Assembly (NCBI GenBank): GCA_963737405.1
Contig: CAVTSL010000007.1
Coordinates: 124,001-188,000, forward strand
DNA from: JACCTU01 sp963737405
GTDB taxonomy: Bacteria > Actinomycetota > Thermoleophilia > Gaiellales > Gaiellaceae
DNA length: 64,000 bases
Direction: 5' to 3'
Shown here piece after piece: positions 50,830 through 61,100 of the stretch (position 1 is the first letter of the stretch; each line of letters opens with the position of its first letter). Made by a program: the position numbers and the translations under genes. The notes under the pieces were generated by a model. The model was not told the origin of the DNA, did not search any database, and worked only from the letters and a program-made list of their open reading frames with translations.

Positions 50830-51660
50830 TCAGAACGCGAACAGCTCGATCCCGCCGCTCACGTTCAGCTCGATCCCCGTCACGTAGCCGGCGAGGTCGG
50901 AGCACAGGAAGGCGATGGCGTTCGCGATGTCCTGAGGGTCCCCGGGTCGCTTGAAGACCGTGCGGTTCGCGATCCGCTCGTTCATCTCGGCGTTCGCGAA
51001 GTGGAACGCCTCGGTGCCGATGATCCCCGCGACGATCGCGTTGCAGGTGATCCCGTGGCGCCCGCCCTCCATCGCGAGCGTCTTCGTCAGGCCGAGCAGG
51101 CCGGCCTTCGTCGCCGAGTAGCTCGCCTGGCCGAAGCCGCCGAGGGTTCCCGCGACGGACGCCATGTTCACGATTCGACCCCAGCCCTGCTCCTTCATGT
51201 GCGGCCACGCCGCCTGCGAGCAGTTGAACGCGCCGGTCAGGTTGACGCGGAGGTCGCGCTCCCAGAGCTCCGGCGACTGGTGTTGGAACTGCGCCGCGTG
51301 GTCGAGCGTGCCGGCGTTGTTCACGAGGATGTCGAGCGAGCCGAACTCGTCGACGACGCGCGCGACGGCCGCGTCGACCTGCGCGCGGTCGGTGACGTCG
51401 CACTTGATCGCAGCGGAACGCCGCCCGAGCTCCTGGATCTCCCGCGCGGTCGCCTCGGTGTAGACGATGCCCTGCGCCTTCGCGACCTGCGCGAGCGGCC
51501 CCCACTCCGAGACGTCGCCCTCGTCCGACTCGACCTGGATGTCCGCGATCACGACGTCCGCCCCCGCGCGCGCGAGCGTCAGCGCGTCGGCGCGACCCAG
51601 CCCGCGCGAGCCGCCGGTGACGAGCGCCACGCGGCCGCTGAGATCGATTGCGAGGGCCAT
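50830..51660 (-). CDS. SDR-family oxidoreductase
   Basis: 276 residues. Classical short-chain dehydrogenase: cofactor motif TGGSRGLGRADAL (about 13-25), NNAG (about 115), active-site Ser in NMASVAG and YSATKAG (about 182), and the family end GIELNVSGGIELF. It follows the acyl-CoA dehydrogenase by 11 bp on the same strand, so a beta-oxidation-like hydroxyacyl or polyketide-type step is likely. The insert EVSEWGPLAQVAKAQG region after the cofactor fold is longer than usual. ATG at 51660. Confidence 0.92.
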   Translation of the reverse strand: MALAIDLSGRVALVTGGSRGLGRADALTLARAGADVVIADIQVESDEGDVSEWGPLAQVAKAQGIVYTEATAREIQELGRRSAAIKCDVTDRAQVDAAVARVVDEFGSLDILVNNAGTLDHAAQFQHQSPELWERDLRVNLTGAFNCSQAAWPHMKEQGWGRIVNMASVAGTLGGFGQASYSATKAGLLGLTKTLAMEGGRHGITCNAIVAGIIGTEAFHFANAEMNERIANRTVFKRPGDPQDIANAIAFLCSDLAGYVTGIELNVSGGIELFAF

Positions 51661-51671
51661 GCCGAGCGACC

Positions 51672-52850
<1,179 letters not shown>

Positions 52851-52868
52851 GCTGCTCCGTCCGATTTC

Positions 52869-52888
52869 GATTGACTAGTCAGTCAATC
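52869..52888. promoter_or_regulatory. TetR-type operator
   Basis: Perfect palindrome GATTGACT-AGTC-AGTCAATC between the acyl-CoA dehydrogenase and patatin starts. The form, a 20-bp inverted repeat with a TGACT/AGTCA core, is typical of TetR-family fatty-acid regulators. It sits where it could control both divergent genes; no TetR gene is adjacent. Confidence 0.7.
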
Positions 52889-52906
52889 TTAGGGCATCCT
52901 TCCGGG

Positions 52907-54058
52907 GTGGGCAACGAGCGGGATGTCGCGCTCGTCCTCTCAGGCGGCGCGATCAACGGAGTGCTGATGGAAGCGGGCTTCTTGAAGCGCGTCCGCGAGA
53001 GCTCGCTCTGGCCGCGCGTGGGCTGGATCTTCGGGACGTCGGCCGGCGCGCTCGCCGGCGTGATGGCCGCGCTCGACCGCATCGACGACCTCGAGGAGTT
53101 CCTGCTCGAGCTCCGCCCCGACGACGTCTTCCGGCCGAACCGTCTCTGGCGGCTGCCGCTGATCGGCCTGTACGAGTATTCGCTGCCCGAGACGATCGAC
53201 CGGAGGATCGGCGACCTGACGGCGGTCTCCGAGGAGCTCTCGCACGCGGACAAGGAGCTCGTCGTGTTCGCGTCCGACGTGACGGAGACCGAGCGCCCGG
53301 CCCCGCACGACTTCGAGCTCGCATACTCGTCGCGGGACACCCCGCCGGAGCTGATGGCGCAGGCGATCCTCGCGTCGGCCGCGATCTCGACGCTCGTCCT
53401 CCCGCTCCGCGTCGGCGACCGCATCGCCACGGACGGCGCGTGGACCCGGAACTTCCCGCTCGGGTACGCGTACGCCCGGCCGGACGTCGGGACGATCGTC
53501 GCGTTCAGGTACCTCCCGACGTACCCGAAGTTCGACGTCGCCGCGCTCGCCAGGCTGAAGCGGCGCCTGCGCCCGTTCTCGCGCGTGCCGCCGGTCCGCG
53601 CGCTGATCGCCGAGCTCGAGGAGGCGGAGGCGCGCGACCGCCGCGGCGAGCCGGCGCACTACATCGACATGATCACGCGCCTGATGCGCCTCTCCGTTCT
53701 TCGCGGCACGTCGCTCGAGGAGCGCCACGCGGACGAGACCGACCAGTCGATCCACGAGTTCGAGCGGCTTGCGCGCGATCTGCCGGCGCTCGTCCGGAGC
53801 TACGGAGGCTCCGAGGCGCTCGCGCACGAGATCGAGCACCGGCTCGCCGACGCGGACTTCCCGTTCAAGCGCGAGCGGGCGATCCCGCGGATCATGGTCC
53901 GCGCGGGAGCGGAGGGCGTCGCGCTCGAGGCGCGCATCCGGCGCGGCGCGGAGTGGACGATCGACGCGAAGCGCGCGCTGATCGACCGCGGCTACGCGCT
54001 GACCGACGCCGAGCTCACCGCAGCCGGGATCGGTACCGAAGCACCCGCGCGACGCTAG
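52907..54058 (+). CDS. Patatin-like phospholipase
   Basis: 383 residues. Anion hole VLSGGAINGVLMEAGFL (about 10-26), nucleophile Ser in GTSAGALAG (about 46), and the dyad Asp in ATDGAWTRNFPLGYA (about 181). Hydrolyses acyl esters of membrane lipids or CoA thioesters; cytoplasmic or membrane-attached. GTG start just after the TetR-type operator. The C-terminus overlaps the converging GH3 gene by 44 nt. Confidence 0.9.
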   Translation: MGNERDVALVLSGGAINGVLMEAGFLKRVRESSLWPRVGWIFGTSAGALAGVMAALDRIDDLEEFLLELRPDDVFRPNRLWRLPLIGLYEYSLPETIDRRIGDLTAVSEELSHADKELVVFASDVTETERPAPHDFELAYSSRDTPPELMAQAILASAAISTLVLPLRVGDRIATDGAWTRNFPLGYAYARPDVGTIVAFRYLPTYPKFDVAALARLKRRLRPFSRVPPVRALIAELEEAEARDRRGEPAHYIDMITRLMRLSVLRGTSLEERHADETDQSIHEFERLARDLPALVRSYGGSEALAHEIEHRLADADFPFKRERAIPRIMVRAGAEGVALEARIRRGAEWTIDAKRALIDRGYALTDAELTAAGIGTEAPARR

Positions 54059-54864
54059 CGTCGAGCTCGCCGTTCCGCGCCAGCGGCACGAGCGCCGTGA
54101 TCGCACGTCGGGCATGCGCCGGGCTCGTGAAGAGCAGAAGGTCGGCGCCTGCGCGCGCCGCCTGTCGCGCCCAGCGCTCGACGGGAGCCGTGCGCACGAT
54201 CGAGAGCGAGTCGGTGATCGCGACGCCGTCGAAGCCGAGCGCACGTAGCCGCCGGTACGTGTCCGGCGAGATCGAGGCGCGATAGCGCGCCCCGTCGTAG
54301 AACGCGTTGCTCGTCATCACGCACGCGCGCCCCGTCGCGGACCGCCGCGCGAAACGGCGCGATGTCCTGCGGACGGATCCGCCCGTCGACGTGCGGACGC
54401 TCGTCGGTCGAGATCGGCGTCGAGCCGAGCCCCGGGAAGTGCTTGACGCAGCCCGCGTCACCGAGCCCGCGCGCGAACGCGACCGCGAGCTCGGGGCGGC
54501 GAAAGTGCCGAGACCCGAGCGGCCCGCGCAGGTCGAGGACCGGCGCGAGGTCGACGTCGACGCCGCGCCGCCGCAGCGCCAGGCGCGTGTCCCGGCCGGC
54601 GGCGAAGGCCTCGGCCCTCGTCCGGTACGAGCTCGCGGGCCGCGCGGGCGGGGCGTCCGGGAATGCGCGCACGTCGCCGCCTTCCTGGTCGACGAACACG
54701 ATCGCTCCGGGCGGCCGCGGCGCGGCGCGGTCGGAGCGGCGGACGAGCACGCCGCCGACACCGTTCGGCGCGGGCAGCCCCGACACGACGACGAGCGCGG
54801 CCTTCTGCTGGGGCGTCAGCGCCGCCGCAGCGGCGAGCGGCGCCGCGAGCATCCCGAGCGTCAC
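54015..54864 (-). CDS. Glycoside hydrolase family 3 (beta-N-acetylglucosaminidase type), one +1 frameshift
   Basis: About 282 residues, short for the family (about 340-400). N-terminal signal-like MLAAPLAAAAALTPQQKAAL, FVDQEGGDVRAF, VDVDLAPVLDLRG, KHFPGLGSTPISTDERPHVDG (substrate-site KH-motif), and after the break CVMTSNAFYD, FDGVAITDSLS with the catalytic Asp. The frame breaks in a CG-repeat near 54326; deleting one base joins VRDGAR to CVMTSNAFY. GH3 NagZ-type enzymes release GlcNAc from wall fragments. GTG start at 54864, or ATG 12 nt on. Confidence 0.82.
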
Positions 54865-54914
54865 GACGCGAGCGTAGCCTTGAGTTCGCCGCCGGGGTGG
54901 GCGAGGATTGCGGC

Positions 54915-55478
54915 GTGACCGTCGCCGCGCCGGCGCCCCCCGTCGAGCGCCGCTCGCCGCGCTGGCTCGCGGTGCCGCTCGTCCTCTTCGCGCTCGTCGC
55001 GCTCACCGTCGGGCTCGTCGCCAAGGAGTACGGCGGGCCGAAGGGCGAGTACTTCGACCTCTTCTTCAGCGACACGATCCACATGAAGGTGTGGCTCGCG
55101 AGCGCGGCGCTCGCGCTCGCGGTCGTGCAGCTCTTCACGGCGGCCTGGATCTACCGCGTGCTGCCGTGGACGAAGCCGGCGTGGATCAACACCGTCCACC
55201 GCTGGTCGGGCCGGCTCGTCTTCGTGCTCGTGCTGCCGGTCGCGTACCACTGCATCTTCCAGCTCGGGTACCAGACCGGGACGACGCGCTCGCACGTGCA
55301 CTCGATCCTCGGGAGCGCGTTCTTCGGCGCCTACGTCGCCAAGGTGACGATCGTGAAGCTGAAGCGCTTCCCGCTGCCGGTGCTCCCGATCGCCGGCGGC
55401 CTCGTGTTCACCGTGCTGCTCGTCGTCTGGTGGACGAGCGCGCTCTGGTTCTTCCGCACGATCGACACCGCCTTCTGA
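54915..55478 (+). CDS. Five-helix membrane protein (DUF6529-like)
   Basis: 187 residues. Helices at about 18-36, 58-80, 98-120, 130-148 and 158-180; conserved-looking HRWSGRLVFVLVLPVAYHCIF with two His, YQTGTTRSHVHSILGSAFFGAY with two more, spaced like the haem ligands of cytochrome b561-type proteins. I associate it with DUF6529, with moderate certainty. GTG start. 13 bp upstream of the acyl-CoA dehydrogenase, so likely co-transcribed. Confidence 0.72.
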   Translation: MTVAAPAPPVERRSPRWLAVPLVLFALVALTVGLVAKEYGGPKGEYFDLFFSDTIHMKVWLASAALALAVVQLFTAAWIYRVLPWTKPAWINTVHRWSGRLVFVLVLPVAYHCIFQLGYQTGTTRSHVHSILGSAFFGAYVAKVTIVKLKRFPLPVLPIAGGLVFTVLLVVWWTSALWFFRTIDTAF

Positions 55479-55491
55479 GTAGCCTCTCACC

Positions 55492-56727
55492 ATGGACTTC
55501 ACGCTCACCGACGAGCAGCGGCTGATCCAGGACACGGTTCGGGCCTTCGTCGACGAGCGCGTCCTCCCCGTCGCCGTCGAGAACGACATCGAGCACAAGC
55601 TCGACCTCGAGCTGATCGAGGGGATGGCAGAGCTCGGGCTGCTCGGAATCGTGATCCCCGAGGAGTACGGCGGCGCCGGGCTCGACTTCGTCGCCGAGGC
55701 GCTGTCCTGCGAGGAGATCGAGCGAGGCGAGGCGGCGTTCCGGACGCTCATCTCCGTCCACGTCGGGCTCAACTCGCTGTCGCTCCTCCGCTACGGCACC
55801 GAGGAGCAGAAGCAGCGCTGGCTCACGCCGCAGGCCAAGGGCGAGAAGCTCGCGTGCTTCGGGCTCACGGAGCCCGAAGCCGGCTCCGACGTCGCCGCGA
55901 TGCGAACGACCGCGCGCCGCGAGGGCGACGTCTACGTGCTGAACGGCCAGAAGAACTGGATCTCGTACGCGACCGTCGCCGACCACGCGCTCGTCTTCGC
56001 GAAGACCGACCCGGGCGCGAAGCACAAGGGCATCTCGGCGTTCGTGCTGGAGAAGGGCATGCCGGGCTTCACGGCGCGCGAGACCGAGCACAAGCTCGGG
56101 ATCTGGGCGGGCTCGACCGGCGAGCTCTTCTTCGAGAACGTCGAGGTCCCCGCGGAGAACCTGATCGGCGAGGAAGGCCAGGGCTTCGAGATCGCGATGT
56201 ACTCGCTCGACCAGGGCCGCTTCACCGTCGCGGCCGGTGCGTGCGGCGTGATCCGCGCCTGCCTCGAGCGGTCCGTCGAGTACGCGCGCGAACGTCACAC
56301 GTTCGGGCAGCCGATCGGCAAGTACCAGTTCGTCCAGGACATGATCGCGCAGATGGTTCTCGACTACGAGACGTCGAAGCTGCTCGTGATGCAGGCCGCG
56401 TGGCTGAAGAACGAAGGTCAGCGCAACACGCGCGAGACCTCACTCGCGAAGTGGCACGCGACCGAGTCGGCGTTCAAGGCGGCGCACAACGCGATCCAGA
56501 TTCACGGCTCGTACGGCTACAGCGCCGAGTACGGGATCGAGCGGTACTTCCGCAACGCGCGCGCGCCGATCATCTACGAGGGCACGACGCAGATCCACAA
56601 GATGATGCAGGCCGAGCACGCGCTCGGCTTCCGGAAGCTCAACGGCCGCGACGGCGCGATCTCGCCGATCGCGTCGTGGGGCCCCGCGCTGCTCGCGCGC
56701 GAGCCGGCGCCGCCCGTCGCCTCCTAG
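55492..56727 (+). CDS. Acyl-CoA dehydrogenase
   Basis: 411 residues. FTLTDEQRLIQDTVRAFVDE start, CFGLTEPEAGSDVAAM, GQKNWISYATVADHALVF, GIWAGSTGELFFENVEVP, HGSYGYSAEYGIERYFRNA and IIYEGTTQIHKMMQ with the catalytic Glu (about 366). Compared with the paralog at 51.7 kb it has a Ser/Gly-rich FAD loop and a longer C-terminus. ATG start. Second dehydrogenase of the region, presumably with different acyl specificity. Confidence 0.95.
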   Translation: MDFTLTDEQRLIQDTVRAFVDERVLPVAVENDIEHKLDLELIEGMAELGLLGIVIPEEYGGAGLDFVAEALSCEEIERGEAAFRTLISVHVGLNSLSLLRYGTEEQKQRWLTPQAKGEKLACFGLTEPEAGSDVAAMRTTARREGDVYVLNGQKNWISYATVADHALVFAKTDPGAKHKGISAFVLEKGMPGFTARETEHKLGIWAGSTGELFFENVEVPAENLIGEEGQGFEIAMYSLDQGRFTVAAGACGVIRACLERSVEYARERHTFGQPIGKYQFVQDMIAQMVLDYETSKLLVMQAAWLKNEGQRNTRETSLAKWHATESAFKAAHNAIQIHGSYGYSAEYGIERYFRNARAPIIYEGTTQIHKMMQAEHALGFRKLNGRDGAISPIASWGPALLAREPAPPVAS

Positions 56728-56768
56728 CGGGCTTGCATCACGCCGCGCGACCGCGCATGATCGCGCCC

Positions 56769-57005
56769 GTGCGCTGGAACGCGAGAATCGACACGGGCGA
56801 CACGCTGCCGCTCGAGGGAAGCCCTGAGACCCGGAACGCGGTGGAGAAGCGGGTCAAGGACGTCGCGAAGAAGCACGACTGCACGTGCGAGGTCGTGTGG
56901 GACGAGGTCAGCGGCGTAGCGCGCGTCATCGTCGAGGGCTCCCAGGGAGCTGCGCGGAAGCTCTTGAAGGAGCTGGGCGCAACCGACGTCGTCGAAGAGC
57001 CCTAG
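56769..57005 (+). CDS. Small protein of the VRWNA-IDTG pair, copy 1
   Basis: 78 residues. GTG start (VRWNARIDTGDTLPLEG) set by comparison with copy 2; an ATG four codons earlier (56757) is possible. Then a helix (ETRNAVEKRVKDVAKKHDC), CTCEVVWDEVSGVARVIVEG and a second helix (GAARKLLKELGA): beta-alpha-beta-beta-alpha order. No family recognised. Follows the acyl-CoA dehydrogenase by 41 bp. Confidence 0.65.
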   Translation: MRWNARIDTGDTLPLEGSPETRNAVEKRVKDVAKKHDCTCEVVWDEVSGVARVIVEGSQGAARKLLKELGATDVVEEP

Positions 57006-57075
57006 CGCTGCCGCACTTGCATCGTTCCGCACGATGGCGCAAGATCGTGCGACCAGCTGCGGAAGGAGGCAACCA

Positions 57076-57435
57076 GTGCGGTGGAACGCGATCATCGACA
57101 CGGGCGGGACGCCGCCGCGTCTGAAGAGCAAGTCCAGGAAGCCGCAGGAGATCGCGGCGGAGATCACGGCGATCGCCGACGAGAACGACTGCGACGTCGA
57201 CATCTGGTGGGACCGGTTCAGCTGGGTCGCCTACATCACGCTCGAGGGCAGGAGCGATGACGAGCACCAGGCCAACGCCGACGCGCGGAAGGCGCTCGAG
57301 GTGCTCGAGGCGGACAACGCCAGACAGGAGCTGCGATCTCGGCGAGAAGGCGCGGCACCCGAACGTCGGCGCCGGGTACGACGCAGCGCTAGCTCAGCGC
57401 CGACAGACGAAGTGCAGCCGCGCCGACTCCGGTGA
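57076..57435 (+). CDS. Small protein of the VRWNA-IDTG pair, copy 2
   Basis: 119 residues. GTG start set by GGAAGGAGG 6 nt upstream; opens VRWNAIIDTGGTPPRLKS, then helix EIAAEITAIADENDC, strand pair DVDIWWDRFSWVAYITLEG, helix ADARKALEVLEAD. The same plan as copy 1 for 85 residues, after which an Arg-rich tail looks composition-driven and may be another frameshift. It overlaps the converging methyltransferase by 42 nt. Function unknown. Confidence 0.6.
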   Translation: MRWNAIIDTGGTPPRLKSKSRKPQEIAAEITAIADENDCDVDIWWDRFSWVAYITLEGRSDDEHQANADARKALEVLEADNARQELRSRREGAAPERRRRVRRSASSAPTDEVQPRRLR

Positions 57436-58110
57436 CGGCTCAGGGCGCGACGCGTCGTAGACGTCGACCGCCGCGAATCGCTCGAGCAGGCTCGCCTCGA
57501 TCCGTTCCGCCGGGAACGCAGCCTCCGGAATGTCCTCCGCGTGCAGCCGGTAGTTGTCCTCGCCGAGATCCTCGAAGACGCGCACCATCCAGAGATAGGC
57601 GCCGTCCGTCGTGCGCGCGACGTCGAGGATCATCACGTTCGCGCCGTTGAACCACTGCGACAGCGGCGGCCCGGAGGAGAACCGCTCGAGCTGCGCCTGG
57701 GTGTTGACGTCGAAGACGAAGATGCCGCGGTCGTTCAGGTGCGCCCGCGCGCGGTCGAAGACGGCCTCCCACTCCTCGAAACGCAGCAGGTGGTTGATCG
57801 AGTCGAAGACGCAGAGGACGACGTCGAACGTCTCGCCCAGGTCGACGCTCGTCATGTCGGCGCGGACGAGGCGCGCGTCCGGAAGCTTCTGCGCGGCGAC
57901 GGCGAGCATCGCCTCCGACAGGTCGACGCCGGACACTTCGTAGGACGGCTCGAGCTGCTTGAGGACCGACCCCGTCCCGCACGCGAGCTCGAGGACGGTC
58001 TTCGCCTGCGGGTGGTGCTGCTCGATCAGCGACCGGATGTAGGCCGAGTGGTCGGCCCGATCGCCCTGCACCGCGTCGTAGAACGGCGCGAAGACGTCGT
58101 AGGCCGTCAC
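57394..58110 (-). CDS. Class I SAM-dependent methyltransferase
   Basis: 238 residues. YDVFAPFYDAVQGDRADHS start, motif I VLELACGTGSVLKQL (about 40-54), SGVDLSEAMLAVAAQ, DMTSVDLGETFDVVLCVFDSINHL, and a barrel-like C-terminal region (NYRLHAEDIPEAAFPAERIE). Substrate unknown. GTG start overlaps the stop of the large cyclase/ATPase regulator (GTGA), so the two are made together. Confidence 0.9.
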   Translation of the reverse strand: MTAYDVFAPFYDAVQGDRADHSAYIRSLIEQHHPQAKTVLELACGTGSVLKQLEPSYEVSGVDLSEAMLAVAAQKLPDARLVRADMTSVDLGETFDVVLCVFDSINHLLRFEEWEAVFDRARAHLNDRGIFVFDVNTQAQLERFSSGPPLSQWFNGANVMILDVARTTDGAYLWMVRVFEDLGEDNYRLHAEDIPEAAFPAERIEASLLERFAAVDVYDASRPEPSPESARLHFVCRR

Positions 58111-61100
58111 CCCGGGCGGCGTGCGGCGAGCAGCGACTCCGCCTCCTGCGCGTACGACGTCGCCCCGACGCGGCGGTAGAAGGCAAGGGCGCTCCCGACC
58201 CCGTCGCGCCTCGGCTCGGTCCCGTCCTCGCGGGCCGCGGCGATGAGCCGGCAGTACGCCTCCTCCGGCTGAGCGCCGATCGCGCCGAAGAGGTCGGCGG
58301 CCTGCCAGGGCTCGCCGCGCACGATCGCGTGGGCGGCCTGGAGCCACCGCGTCGAGGGAGCAGCCCGCCGAACCGCGTCGAACACGGCCTCGCCGCGCGC
58401 GAGACGGTCCGCCGCGACGGCGAGGTCGAAGACCCAGTACCCCGGAGGCGACGGTCGCTCCGAGAAACCCTCGAGCAGCTCCTCGACGTAGCCCGCGGCC
58501 TCCTCGTCGCCGAGCAGCTCCGACGTCGTGCGGGCCAGCGACGCGAGCGCCGGAAGCAGGTTCTGGGGATCTGGCGCCTCGCGCGCGAGCGCATGGGCGC
58601 GGCGGACGCTCTCGAGGGCGTCGTCGCCGTTGCCGCGGGCGAGCGCGATCCACGAGCGGACGAGCGCCGCGTCGAACTCGACACTGGCCGGCGCCGGTTC
58701 CCCCGCGGAGACGATCCGCTCGCCGAGCTCGAGCGCGTCGTCCCAGGCCCCACGCCAGTAGTGCTCGTACAAGCGCTCTGCGTCGTACCAGGCGATCCAC
58801 GCGGCGTCGCCGAACCGATGCGCGAGCTCGCGACCCTCGGCGAGCGCGTCGAACGAGGCGAGCAGCTGCCCGCTGATCCCGAGCATCGCGCCGAGGTTGT
58901 AGTAGGCGCGGACGCTCTCGGGCGATCCCATCTCCTCCGCCGCGTCGACGCTTCGCCGGAGGTCGTCGATCCCGCCGGCGTCGCCGGTCAGGGTCCGCGC
59001 GATGCCGATCGTCGTCAGTGCGGAGACGCGGAGGTCGCGAAGCTCGAGCGCGTCTGCGATGTCGAGCGCCTCGACGCCGAGAGCGACCGCCGTCTCGGGC
59101 TCGCTTGCCGCGTTTCGCATCCGCGCGAGCTCCGAGAGCGCGAACGCCTTGGCGTAGGACGGCTTCGCCAGCCCGCTGATCGCCTGCTCGAGCAGCGCGA
59201 ACGCCGCGTCGCGGTCTCCCTGCCGCCAGTGGACGTCGCCGAGGATCGCCTGGCACTCGGCGGCGCGCTCCGCGTCCCCCGCCTTCAGGAACGCACGCTG
59301 CGCCTGCTCGAGCAGGCCCTCGTCCGGATGCCCGGTGCGGTAGAGCGACTTCGCCTCGAGGAAGAGCAGCTCCGGCCGCTCGCGCTCGTCCTCGAGCGTG
59401 AGCTCGAGCGCGCCCGCGAAGTAGCGCGCGGCGCCCGCGGGTGCGTTCAGCGCGAGCGCCCGCTCGCCGGCCGACCGAAGCGCTGCCCGAGCCCGACCGG
59501 CGAACGTGTCGGTCGGCTGGCTCGCCGCGCGCGCGTACTCGAGTGCGGCGAGGTAGTGATGGGCGATCGTCTCCGAGTGGTCCTCGCGCCGGCCGAGCCC
59601 CTCGATCCACTCCGCGGTCAGTCGGTGCTTCTCCGCGCGCTCGACCCGCGGGATCGTGTTGTACGCGACGTCGCGAACGACCGCGTGATGGAACGAGTAC
59701 TGCAGCTCGGTGGCGACCGAGCTCGCGCTCAGCCGGCGCACGAGCTCCTTGCGCTCGAGGCTGAACAGCGCGGCGTCGACCGTCCCGGGCTCGAGGCCGG
59801 ACACCGCCGAGACCGCAGCGGGCCAGAAGCCGCGCCCGATCACCGCCGCGTCCCTGAGCGTCGCCTTCTCGTTCGGGCTCAGGGCATCGAGCCGAGCGGC
59901 GACGAGCCCCTGCACCGACTCGGGCAGCGGGAGGTTCGTCGAGCGGAGACGCCAGTCGCCGTTCTCGCGGTAGAGGAGCCCGCGGTCGACCAGCATCCGC
60001 ACGAACTCCTCGGCATAGAGCGGGTTCCCCTCGGCGCGCTCGACGAGCACGTCGCGGAGCTCGGACGGGACGTCGCTCTGTCGGAGGAGCTGGCCGACCA
60101 GCGTGGCCGTCTCGGTGTTGCTCAGCGGGGGGAGCGCGATCGTCGCCGCGTTCGACCGGCCGCCCCAGCCCGCGCGCCGCTCGAGGAGCTCCGGCCGCGC
60201 CGTGCAGAGCAGGACGATCGGAACGTTCCTCGTCCAGTCGGCGAGGTGGTCGAGGAAGTCGAGCAGTCCCTCGTCCGCCCAGTGGAGGTCTTCGAACACG
60301 AGCACGAGCGGCCCCCACTCGGCGAGCGCCTCGAAGAACTGGCGCCAGGCCGCGAAGGCCTCCTCGCGACGCTCCGCGGGCGGCGCCTCGAGCGCGACGA
60401 GCGGCCGGACGTGGTTCTCGACCCAGGTCGCCTGCTTCCCGTCGGCGACGAGGTCGCGGACCGCCCGGCCGAGCTTCTCCTCGGCCGCGTCGGACGCGTC
60501 GCTCTCGAGGATGCCGGCCTGTGCCTTCACCATCTCACCGAGCGCCCAGAAGGTGACGCCGTTGCCGTACGGCAGGCAGCGGCCGCGGCGCCAGGTGACG
60601 AGGCCGGGGTCGTCGGAGACCGCCCGCCCGAGCTCCCAGACGAGGCGGCTCTTGCCGATGCCCGGAACGCCGACGAGCGTCACGAGCTGCACCGTCCGGT
60701 CGCGCCGTGCGCGGGCGATCGTGTCGATGATCATGCTCAGCTCCTCGCGCCGTCCGATCAGCGGCGCGAGCGGGCGTCCCTCGTACGATTCGCGCGCGTC
60801 CGACCTCGTGCGGAGCGCCTCGTAGATCGGGATCGGGTCGACCTTTCCCTTCGCCTGGACGACGCGTCGCTCGCCGTACTCGATCGCCGCCTGCGTCGCG
60901 CGGAACGTCGACACACCGACGAGCACGTGCCCCGCGTCGGCGGCCTCCTCGATCCGGAACGTCGTGGTGACGACGTCGCCGGTCGCGAGCCCCTCGCCCG
61001 AGCCCGAGACGGCGTTGAGCTGCACGACGGCCTCGCCGGTGTTGACCGCGACCTTGACGCCCGGGATCGCGTCGCGGATCGCGAGCGCGGCACGCACCGC

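Noticed and set aside
57330..57435. Possible further frameshift at the end of the second VRWNA-IDTG gene
   Set aside because: The Arg-rich tail looks wrong, but no alternative frame gives a convincing ending, so no correction is claimed.
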